Part shown: one piece after another, positions 54,980-64,000 of the stretch | How the letters are laid out: every line of letters begins with the position of its first letter | How positions within the stretch are numbered: the first letter of the stretch is position 1 | Assembly: GCF_963259705.1 (NCBI RefSeq) | Contig: NC_081847.1 | Coordinates: 70,949,754 to 71,013,753 of the forward strand | Direction of reading: 5' to 3' | Source: Myotis daubentonii | Taxonomy: Eukaryota > Chordata > Mammalia > Chiroptera > Vespertilionidae | DNA length: 64,000 bases | The notes under the pieces: generated by a model | Databases searched by the model: none | Seen by the model: only the letters and a program-made list of their open reading frames with translations | Told to the model about the DNA's origin: nothing | Translations under genes and position numbers: made by a program

Positions 54980-57737
54980 AGAATAATGAAAGAAAGGAGA
55001 GAAGCAGATCCCAGGAAAAGAAAAGGAAATAAAATGGAAGGAAAAGGAAGATTTTTAGAAAGGCCAGATAGAATCCTGGGAGGATGAAGCAGGACCCTCC
55101 GGTCAGAGGGAAGTGCGCTGAACAGCCTCCAAGCTTAGCCAGAGCCCTCTTTCAAAAGCTTTGAGGAGACGATGACAGAAAAAGGACCCCAGAGCTTTCT
55201 TCTCATTTCCCATGACTGATCATATTGCTCCTGGCAGCTTGATGATAATTATACATCCAGTGGATTTTAGTATAATGAAAGATTAAATCAAGATTAAGGC
55301 TATGAGCCCATAGTCCAAAGGTAACTTCAAACTAAAGTGCAACCATGCAACCATGCCATCATTTATAATAAACAGACTGTTATTAAAGCTGCAAAGAGGC
55401 TATTGTGTCCACAGAGAAAAATTTTTAGCCAGGAACAAATTCCAGGCCTGAGGCAGACCAGTCTTTAAGAGCGCTGACTTGAAAAAGATTAAAGGGGGCC
55501 CTTCCCCCGCCACTGGTGGACAAAGGCTGTTGGCAGTGAGGTAAGAAAACTGTAGGTACTTAATGTTTCTATAAGTCTTCAAAAGTACCAAGTAGGAGAA
55601 CAAAAAAAAGATGACAGACTTGAAGATAAATGTAAACAAATTAGAAAGAGAACAAACGCAGGAACTAGGAAGCTGACCAACAAGCTCAGCGTGAATGTGA
55701 AAAAGAAAATCCGGAAGAACGATGACACTGACTTCTCTGTCCCTCAGATCGCCTGGTAGGAGAACCAGGCTACTGCCCTGTACGATGGGGAATAAGACCA
55801 GACGACTTCAGTCTGGACTGAGTATATTATATAGGTTCAAACAAGAGAAGAACAAAGTTATACTTGAACTATGGTCCCTATAATGCTTATGCACCCAACC
55901 AGTGACTTCATTATTTGCAAATATCAGCAAGGATGATTCTGATTTAATCACCTTACAGGACAGGCTCATCTTCTAAGTACTCCTCAACAGCCATTAGTTT
56001 CTGGCCATTTCTCAAGATTATCCATACATTATGGCAGAGAGCTTACTAGACTTCTAATAATAGAATCTTCTATGACATGGAGACACCATCTGAAGCTGAG
56101 GACTAGAAGGGACATTTTAAGAGAGCAAAAAGCAAAAATAAGAAATATTTAATTACAGAAACAGAGCCAATAGGCTCTTCGAACTCTAACAATCAAGACA
56201 GGCTCAGAGCACTGAATGTAGTTATAAGCGCTGGCACACCAATTGAGGTTTTTGACTGGAATGTCCCAAAGGAACTTTGATGAGGACATGATATTATTCA
56301 GGGAGTTGCAAGACATCCAGAATGAACATATGGACACTGACTGCCTGTCCTAGTCTCTTAGGACCCTCTTACACATAGAGTAGCTCACTGAACAAGTAAC
56401 TGATTCTCTTTTGCTCCTCACCAGAGGATATTTTTTTCCATTGATTTTCAGAGAGAGTGTGAGGGAGGAAGGGAGAAGAGAGAGAGAGAGAGATATGAGA
56501 GATGAGAGAGACACATCGACTGTCTGCCTCCATACACTCTAACCACGGAGCCATACCAGCCAGGGCAATGATTGATTATCTTAAAGAACTAATACAGCAG
56601 GTAGCTCCTCTTACAACTGTTCAACCCTATAGCTATAGTGCAAGAGCAGCCATAGAAATAGTGCAAATAAGTTAACATGGCTGTGTTACAATAAATTTAC
56701 AAAAACAAGTGGCAGGCCATATTTGGCCTGCAGGTCATGGTTTCGCAATCCCCTGCATTAGAGGATGGAATGCTAGCAGTCAAAGGCATGCAGTGTTAAG
56801 AGTTTTAAAAATAATCATCTATGGTCATCTGAAGCAAAGTCCATACTGAAGGCAAAGCTATTGCAAACTCAGCAGTTGCTGTGCAGACCAATGAGGGACA
56901 CAAGGAACGTAAAGGCCATGAATTGGGTTAACTGCCCCTAATTTACCGCCCTGGAGACAGTAAATTACAAGCCCATGCTATAAGGCTGTGTTAGGGCACT
57001 AATTTCTGATGTCAAATATCAAATGTCATTTGTGCTGAAGAAGTGTCAAGGCTGCAGTGGTGTTTCCTCTAAAACAGTCCCCCTAGTGTGGCTGGGCACT
57101 TCTCATGGAACATGGTCCCTGATTGCTTTTTTTTTCCATTTGTGTAACATTCAAGCCCAGATCCATCAACTTCCTGGAGACTCTATAAGCTACCTTTTCT
57201 GCTTATACAGCTAGAATGGATTTTGTTATTTGCTACTAAGAACTCTGACCAATACCTAGTAAGCACCTCAATTATAGTTCTCAGCACAGCACATTATGAA
57301 TACTTGTTATATTTCTGTCCATATGGAGAATGTATATTCTTTATTCAACTCTGTAGCCTAGCACCTAGCACAATGCCTAGCAAATAGGACGCACCCAAAA
57401 ATAAGACGAATATACAGAATAGAAAAAAACACAAACACATGAAAACTCTTGCTTTAGTTAAAATGATGAGATAAGTAGTTTTACAATGATGTTTTAATAT
57501 ATTTTCTTGAGTTGCTAGGTCAAAGTTAATATCATTCACCCAAGACCAATTAGCATAGTAGGGACCACAAGTTCTAATAAAGAAAAATGCTTGCTGATTC
57601 TGTTTCCATTGATAAGATTGAACAGTTTCAAAGCTTTTAAGTTTTGTATGTTTATGTCCAGAACAATGATAGGAATGTGAAGTCATGATAAGGAAGGTGT
57701 GTTTCCTCCTGTGCTCACAACCTATCTTATAATACAA
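54980..57737. other. PKIG intron with one truncated SINE; origin mostly unknown
   Basis: 55000-56390 has no repeat that I can name and no open frame of note; it may be old retrotransposon or pseudogene sequence. 56690-56760 ('ggccatatttggcctgcagg') resembles an ancient hAT end. 57360 onward starts with L2-like text. Confidence 0.4.
56410..56567 (-). mobile_element. Ves SINE, antisense, internally deleted
   Basis: The tail part 'ttccattgattttcagagag' and 'gagagagacacatcgactgt' joins directly to 'ctaaccacggagccatacca' and 'gccagggc'. The middle of the body, including the B-box, is missing. Confidence 0.8.
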
Positions 57738-58122
57738 CTAGGGGCTCAGTGCATGAATTCGTGCACCTTGAAAGAAACTGTGGGCTGCGAGGCTGCGGTG
57801 GGCACAGGGTTGGGTCTCAGACCATCCTCCACACCCCTGTCTGGCTCCTCCCACCATGGCCCCTGGTCCCTTGTTTGCCCGCAGCCCCACTCCTGCAGCC
57901 GCCGGGACCCCTCAGGGGATGTTGGACCTCCGGTTTCGGCCTCTAGCTTGCATATAAGATCTTTGGTTAATCTCTTCCCTCCCTCCCCCCTCACCCCTTC
58001 CCTCTGAGATTCATCAGTCTGTTCCATGTTTCCATGCCTGTGTGTTGAATGTCTGCCCCCTGGTGGTCAGTGTGTGTCATAGCTACTGGTGGAACAGTTG
58101 CTTAGGCTTTTATATATATAGA
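57738..58122 (-). mobile_element. HeliBat-type Helitron (about 385 bp)
   Basis: CTAGGGGCTCAGTGCATGAATTCGTGCAC gives (in two parts) the 3' CTAG and a perfect GTGCATGAATTCGTGCAC-type hairpin. It ends CTTTTATATATATAGAT, a mutated 5' end. GCCCCCTGGTGGTCAGTGTG is shared with the element at 52086. Confidence 0.82.
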
Positions 58123-58171
58123 TAAATAGATGGGGAGTCACAGAAAGTTAAAAAAAAAAAGAAAGAGATCA

Positions 58172-58438
58172 CTGGCCCTGTTTGGCTCAGTGGACAGAGT
58201 TTCTGCCTTTGGACTGAAGGGTCCCAAGTTCAATTTCAGTCAAGGGCATGTACCTTGGTTGCAGGCTCAATCTCTGGCTCCAAGCCAGGGCATGTGTGGG
58301 AGGCAACCAATTGATGTGTCTCTCTCACATCGATGTTCCTCTCTCTCTGTCTCTCCCCATTCCTTCCACTCTCTCTAAAAATGTCAATGGAAAAAATATC
58401 ATTGGGTGAGGATTAATAAAAAAATAAAAATAAATAAG
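58172..58438 (+). mobile_element. Ves SINE, older subfamily
   Basis: 'actggccctgtttggctcag', 'gcatgtgtgggaggcaacca' and 'attgggtgaggattaataaa' give head, body and the older tail type. Confidence 0.88.
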
Positions 58439-60317
58439 TAAGATTACTTGATGAGGTGGCCTTGGGACCAGGCAAACAAAACCAAAAAGGTGAGCCTTCT
58501 GAAACTGATGATCATAAAATTCATTATAACTCATGCTACCTCACAATTTAGATAGAGCTTATAAACGAAATGAAGGTGTGCCCTTTCATGACATCAGAAA
58601 CTAGCAACTTCAAAATGGGACAAAAATGAGATCAAAATCCTAACGCATCATGAGGCCTATGTTACTGCAGTAATAGTAGGTTTGGGGAAATGAAAAGGAA
58701 TATTGAAAAAGAACTCAGTTTAAAACTGACATTTTCCCCACCTGCTGTGGGGGGAAGAGGGAGCTGTGACTTCAGGTTCTTATTCCAGTTACTTTGATAT
58801 AAGAGATTCCATCCCCTAAAAGATGATCAAGACTCTGCCAGATTTTTCTTTCCCGCAGTCAAAATTAATCTCTCCATCTAGCTGAGAGGTACGCTTAGTA
58901 AGTAGAGTCAAATCTCACATTGAAAATAACCCCTGGTGGATCTATAAATTTAAATGCAAAAAAATCAAGCCATAGAAGTACTAGAAAAATTCAGAGTACA
59001 ACATTTTATAACTTCATAATGGGGGAGGCCTTTACAAATATGATATAAAATACAGAAGTCATTAAAGAAAATACTGATTACCTTGACAATACGTAAATAA
59101 AATTATTTTGCATGGCAAAAATAATGATCAGCAAAGTAAAAATGAAATGTCAAATTTGTGGAAAAATGTATTTCATATGATGAATAACCTATTCCTTAAT
59201 CTATAAAGAGCTTCTAGAGATTGATAAAACAAAGTCCAATAACCCAAGGGGACAATAAGGTCAGAATATGAGCAGGGAATTTACAGAAAAGAAAATACAT
59301 ACAATTCTGAATATATGGAAAGTAGTCAACTTTAGTTGATATTCTAATTTTCCTCTACCATTGGATAATATCAAAAGTCTGATAATACACTGTTTGGTGC
59401 TAGAAAACAGGAATTTTCATCCATTTGTGATGTAGTCAGACATTGGTATAATATCATTTGGCAACCAAATAAATTCACACATCAATTGCTTTGGAAAAAT
59501 CACTTTTAGGATTTTATCATAAAAGCATATACTCACAAGTGTGAAATGTGTATTCACCGAGTGTATTACAGCAAAAGGTTAGAAATAATATAAATATCTA
59601 TCAATAAGAGAGAGGTTAAATAAACCAAGACCCTTCCAAACCATAGAAGTATGTGTAGGCACAATAATTTAGACAGACAATGATAATTATTTAGTGATAC
59701 AAAAATATCCAAAATACTTATTTGTAAAAGCCTGATGTGGAACAATAGGAACAGTATACTAATACTACTACATTTGTAACAGGAAACACTGTGCATATTT
59801 ACTTTTATACATACAGAGTATCTCTAGAAGGGTGCATGAGAAATTGGAAATAATGGTAGGTCTCTCAAGGGTAGCTGAAGGGTAAGAATGAAAGGAAGAT
59901 TTTTCTTTTTTTTTTTATGGATATAGGATCCAATAACGAACTCTACCTTGAACTTGACTGTTTATTTCTTAACTCTCCTCTGATCTAGCATAGCACCCCC
60001 ATGTTTTGTAAAGAACCGATATCTTTACAGCAGTGAGTTTTCTAATATCTGCAACATGATCTACCTCTCCCTTTATTTGGGTGTTCTTTAATGTCTTTCA
60101 ATGAAGTCTTATGATTTTCTCTATAAGGACCTTCTATTTTTGATTCTGTTGTAAAGAGTATTTTTTAAAATTTAATTTTCTATTTGCAGCTGGTATATAG
60201 AAATATAATTGATTTGTATTTTGATTTGATTGTATATTGATTTAATATCCAGCAACCATGTAAAAACTTTAATAGATTTAATAATTTATATATAGAATTA
60301 TTTTGTAATTTCTTTTG
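58439..60317. other. PKIG intron, AT-rich old L1-like sequence
   Basis: From about 58900 to 59850 the text ('aaaactagaaaaattcagag'-like, 'gcttctagagattgataaaa', 'tagttgatattctaattttc') reads like L1M 3' half. The rest is unassigned and no coding frame is credible. Confidence 0.4.
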
Positions 60318-60480
60318 GATTTGAGAGAGAGAAAGAGGGGAAGAGAAGAAAACAGGGATTTGTTGTTCCACTTATTTATGCATTCACTGTTTGATTTTTG
60401 TATGTGCCTTGACCGGGGATCAAACCCACAACTCAGCGTATCAGGACAATGTCTAACCAACTGAGCTACCCGGCCAGGGC
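60318..60480 (-). mobile_element. Ves-related short SINE, antisense
   Basis: The minus strand starts GCCCTGGCCGGGTAGCTCAG and includes 'aggcacatacaaaaatcaaa' and 'cagtgaatgcataaataagt', the short subfamily of 23198 and 32372. Confidence 0.87.
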
Positions 60481-60771
60481 TATTCCTTAGTTTCTTCAAA
60501 GGAAAAAAAAGGGAGGTGGAAAATGATTTCTCAATACATTTTTATGTTTGCTTATTTGTTTTTAATAAAAACAAAAACATTTCCAATTATAGACACTGAG
60601 AATAATTCTATCCATAATATCTTTTCTTATTTAATAATATCAACAATAATAAAAATAGCACAGTAAAAGGTTAAATAATTTCTGGCACCATGTCAAAAAT
60701 ACAGATGTTGAAATAGAACACTTATAAGCCTCACTAGATTCCTAAAACCCAAAATGGAAACAATGTTTAAG

Positions 60772-60977
60772 ATTTGCATCTTTATAGATTTCAGAGAGGA
60801 AGGGAGAAGGGGAGAGAGACAGAAACATCAATGATGAGAATCATTCATTGGCTGCCTCCTGCATATCCCCTACTGGGGATCCAGCCTGAAACCCAGCCTG
60901 TGTCTTGACTGGGAATCGAACTGTGACCTCCTGGTGCATAGGCCAACATTCAACCGCTGAGCAACACCACCCAGGGT
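60772..60977 (-). mobile_element. Ves SINE, antisense
   Basis: 'atagatttcagagaggaagg', 'ttggctgcctcctgcatatc' and 'caaccgctgagcaacaccac' give the antisense order. Flanks GAAACAATGTTTA and GAAACAGTTTTTA are a diverged duplication. Confidence 0.88.
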
Positions 60978-61245
60978 GAAACAGTTTTTAAGACCCTACT
61001 CTTAGAAAAAGAAAATGTCACATGTTCTGTAGGTAACAAAGATAATCAGTCAGGTGATTCCCACTCTCTTTAGCTCACCTTCTACTGGACAAAGGGAAAT
61101 TAAGTAAGATAATTTCAGACAGTATCAAATTCAATTAAGAAAATGAAAACAGTAAAGGGACAGGTGAGTGAAGTGGGAGAGCAGGCTACCTTACAGTGGT
61201 CAGGGAAGGCTGCCCCAGGAGGTGACATTTGAGATAAGATCTATT

Positions 61246-61468
61246 GCCGAAACCGGTTTGGCTCAGTGGATAGAGCATTGGCCTGCGGACTGAAGGGTCC
61301 CGGGTTCGATTCCGGTCAGGGGCATGTGCCTGGGTTGCGGGCACATCCCCAGTGGGAGATGTGCAGGAGGCGGCTGATCGATGTTTCTCTTTCATCGATG
61401 TTTCTGACTCTCTATCTCTCTCCCTTCCTCTCTGTAAAAAATCAATAAAATATATTTAAAAAAAAAAA
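61246..61468 (+). mobile_element. Young Ves SINE
   Basis: It is nearly identical to 9176-9390: head GCCGAAACCGGTTTGGCTCAG, B-box-like GGTTCGATTCCGG and the ATCAATAAAATATATTT tail. The perfect duplication AAGATCTATT lies at 61236-61245 and 61469-61478. Confidence 0.95.
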
Positions 61469-61600
61469 AAGATCTATTATTAAGGGAAACTGGGTGAATG
61501 GTACATGGATCGCTCTGTATTACTTTCTACAACTGCATATGAATCTGCAATTATCTCAAAAAGCCCCCCCTCAAATCACCCTGGCTGCTATGTGAACATT

Positions 61601-61650
61601 TATATACATACATACATGCATACATACATAATAGGTATACATACATAAAA
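61601..61650 (+). repeat. (TACA)n microsatellite, imperfect
   Basis: TACATACATACATGCATACATACATA and neighbours form a short tetranucleotide repeat. Confidence 0.8.
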
Positions 61651-61654
61651 CCTT

Positions 61655-62062
61655 TGTAAACTTTAATATATCTTATATACTTTAAGTGTTTTATTTAACC
61701 CAGTATTTCTAAGACATTATCATTTCAACAGGTAATCAATATAAAATGATTAATGACATATTCTTTCTCTTTGCACAAAGTCTTTGAAATCTAATGTGGT
61801 ACAACACATCTCAATTCAGAACAGCCACATTTCAGGCACTCAAAAGTCACAGGTAGGGTGTGGAGAGAGCAGAGCGCCTGAAGAATGGCTTCTCTGCGTA
61901 CAACACATCCAACAGCAACTTGGGCTTACTCCTCATGGGTGGCAGAATACTATGGCCTTCCTGTGACATTACGCCCTATACATTAAATAAAAAAAAAAAA
62001 AAAAAAGTCACAGGTAGCTAACGGCTACCTACCATATTGGACAGCACAACTATACAGTTCTA
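61655..62062 (+). mobile_element. Ancient nonautonomous DNA transposon remnant, split by a retro-insertion
   Basis: 'atatcttatatactttaagt', 'caacaggtaatcaatataaa', 'acacatctcaattcagaaca' and 'accatattggacagcacaac' follow a familiar ancient mammalian MER-type repeat whose name I cannot fix. It is interrupted at 61857-62002. Confidence 0.5.
61857..62002 (+). pseudogene. Short poly(A) retro-insertion of unidentified mRNA 3' end
   Basis: About 127 bp of unique sequence ends with ACATTAAATAAAAA and a poly(A) run of about 18. The perfect duplication AAAAGTCACAGGTA(G) lies at 61842-61856 and 62003-62017. The hallmarks are those of an L1-mobilised, 5'-truncated message. The part 'agaatggcttctctgcgtac' and 'gggtggcagaatactatggc' was not recognised. 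Confidence 0.75.
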
Positions 62063-62384
62063 TCTAAGGCCTTTGATCATTTGTCCTTTAACTCTGGCCT
62101 TTGTTTCTCTTAGTATTCATTCCCCTTACCTCAGTTTTACTGAGACATATTTGACATATAACACTGCATTAGTTTTAGATATACAAGCATAAATCTTATT
62201 GTGGGACAAGAAAGGAATCAGGGAGACCTGTGAGGAGGCTGCTGCTGCTGTCTGATGGCTCACAGGCTGAATCGCGGAGAAGGGGGTGTTTTGTTGCTAT
62301 AGCAATGTAACCAAACTGAACTGTGTGTGAATAAGACAGTGAGAGAGAGCAAGGAAGAAGGTTTTCAGTTTAAGCAACCAGGTA

Positions 62385-62495
62385 TTTAAATCATATCTAC
62401 CTAACAGTGCTTCTGTGAGAATTAAATGAACCGAATATGCAGAATACCCAACAAAATGCAAAGCACATATGTAAATACTCAATACATGCTGAAAT
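62385..62495 (+). repeat. MIR SINE remnant, 3' part
   Basis: 'cttctgtgagaattaaatga' and 'gcacatatgtaaatactcaa' match the MIR 3' region. Confidence 0.65.
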
Positions 62496-62791
62496 TAAAG
62501 AAAAAAAATTGATTCTGAAGTTCCAGCACATAAAAAAAATAAGGTACAGATACTGGGTAAAATCCCCCAATTCCTTCAGAACTTAGAACTAGTCCCAAAT
62601 TTCACTTTCCAATGATTAACAAGGAAGATCAAGGAGTACATTTAGACCTCTTTCTTTTCACTCAGACATAAATACACAAAGTAAAAAATTCCCATAATTA
62701 TAAAAAATCCAAAGTTTTTCCTGTCAACTCTCTCAATTTAGAAGTTTAAATTAGATTTAAATAGCAATTTAAATTAAAAGTAGTGTATCTT

Positions 62792-63038
62792 TACTTCTTC
62801 TTTTTAAATCCTCACCTGAGGATATTGTTTCCATTGATTTTTAGAGAGAGAGTGGATGGGAGGGAAGAGGGGGAGAGAGAGAAACACTGATCTGAGAGAG
62901 ACACATTGACTAGTTGCCTCCCACAGGTGCTCCTACCAGGGCTGAGGAACTTGCAACCGAGGTATGTGCTGGGAATCGAACCCAAGAACTCTTTGGTCCA
63001 TGGGCCAATGCTCTAACCACTGAGCAACCAGCTAGGGC
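62792..63038 (-). mobile_element. Ves SINE, antisense, older subfamily
   Basis: The minus strand runs from GCCCTAGCTGGTTGCTCAGT to the ATATCCTCAGGTGAGGATTT tail. Flanks AAAGTAGTGTATCTTT and AAAGTAGCATATCTTT are a target duplication with two changes. Confidence 0.9.
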
Positions 63039-63130
63039 TAAAGTAGCATATCTTTTAATACAACATTGGCTAGATGACTACTAAGATATGTTTTGTGCTA
63101 GATCCTTTGAAAAGAAATATTAACAAAATA

Positions 63131-63454
63131 CAGTAGGTCCTCGGGTTACGTCGGAGATCCATTCCTACAGTATGAGGTAACGCAATTTTTGCCCTAAGTC
63201 GGAACCCACCTACATCACTCACATGGAGCACATACACAGCAGTAATGAAGTGAAACAGTAAAAAAAAATTTAAAAGAAAGATAACAATTCCTGACCTTTA
63301 CTTGTGGTAAATTAAAAAAAAACAAACATAAAGTACATATGTACATACATACGTAGAAATGACAGAACTTTATTTTTTTAATAAATAAATGGGAGATGGC
63401 GATGTAACCACAAAACGACGTTCGTCAAGTCCGATGTAACCCGAGGACTGTCTG
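63131..63454. mobile_element. Nonautonomous Tc1/mariner-superfamily (Tigger-like) element, 324 bp
   Basis: Inverted ends CAGTAGGTCCTCGGGTTACG and TAACCCGAGGACTGTCTG, with continuing GTCGGA/TCCGAT symmetry, flank a noncoding body. TA lies at 63129-63130 and 63455-63456, the superfamily target duplication. The CAG start suggests the pogo/Tigger branch. Confidence 0.8.
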
Positions 63455-63456
63455 TA

Positions 63457-64000
63457 TACTGAAATCCGGGGGGGAGGGAGGGGGAGTCACGAAAAGAGAC
63501 TATGTAATAAAACATTTAAACAGGATAGTCTATGGAAAGTTAAGAGTTCATATGTCATTCGGGCCAACGAATGGCATTAGGATTGCTCTTTTTGAGGTAA
63601 AACTGCACTTGGTATTTATTTGTTTTTGTTATTTGAGGATGAGAATGGGTCTTTAATTTGTTTGACTGAAGAAGTTTATAAAAGTACCAGATGCTATAAA
63701 TCACAAATGAAAAGGCCAAATTTTTACTACTGAAACAACAAGAATCAAACTTAAAAAGTCAAACCTGATAGCAAGTGGTCATTTGAAAAGAGAAAATCTT
63801 CCTGAGAATTTAAGTTTAGGGCACTGACTTTCTGACCTGGATTTATACAACTCTCATACCCAGGAGATGTGACAGCTGACAGTCCTTCCAAACAAACACT
63901 GCAGACATTTATTATAACCATCAGGGATAGCCCACTTCTTCCCACAGTATCTCCTAATTCTTATCTCAGACAGACTTGTATGCGTGTGGTTTGGATGAAT
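63457..64000. other. Right edge of window, nothing recognised
   Basis: No gene or clear repeat, apart from a G-rich patch at 63467-63485. Confidence 0.5.

Overview
The window is mammalian nuclear DNA, most likely from a vespertilionid bat. Three lines point there: tRNA-derived Ves-type SINEs throughout, several HeliBat-type Helitrons (5' TC, 3' CTAG with a GTGCAC hairpin), and young nonautonomous hAT elements including a SPIN copy with a perfect 8-bp target duplication. Gene names rest on recognising the translated exons; family names for repeats are from memory and no database was searched.

Left edge (1-6.1 kb): the last three coding exons of adenosine deaminase (ADA, + strand) converge on the two coding exons of PKIG, the gamma isoform of the protein kinase A inhibitor (- strand). 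The 3' ends are only about 0.4 kb apart, as in the human ADA-PKIG arrangement. Everything from about 6.03 kb to the right edge is best read as the long intron upstream of the first PKIG coding exon; no further PKIG exon could be recognised.

PKIG intron (6-64 kb): old MIR, L2, L1/HAL1 and MaLR remnants are overlaid by younger Ves SINEs, hAT and mariner elements, Helitrons and class II ERV LTRs. The most striking locus is 24.84-29.14 kb. There a Helitron was hit by a class II LTR (6-bp duplication CAGGAC), and that LTR was hit by a full-length intronless retrocopy of CSTF1 (cleavage stimulation factor 50 kDa subunit; 12-bp duplication CCAAGTTCAGTG). The retrocopy keeps an uninterrupted 431-codon frame, its 3'UTR, AATAAA and an A-rich tail. 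It lies in the same orientation as the LTR, starting about 35 nt after the LTR TATA box, so the LTR could serve as its promoter.

Other notable loci are a two-LTR class II ERV with a Lys-type primer binding site and a short duplicated gag start (33.27-35.62 kb), four head-to-tail Helitrons (52.09-54.55 kb) of which one carries a 16-copy 47-bp minisatellite, a SPIN element inside a HAL1-like LINE (42.78-43.09 kb), and a short poly(A) retro-insertion of unknown origin (61.86-62.00 kb).
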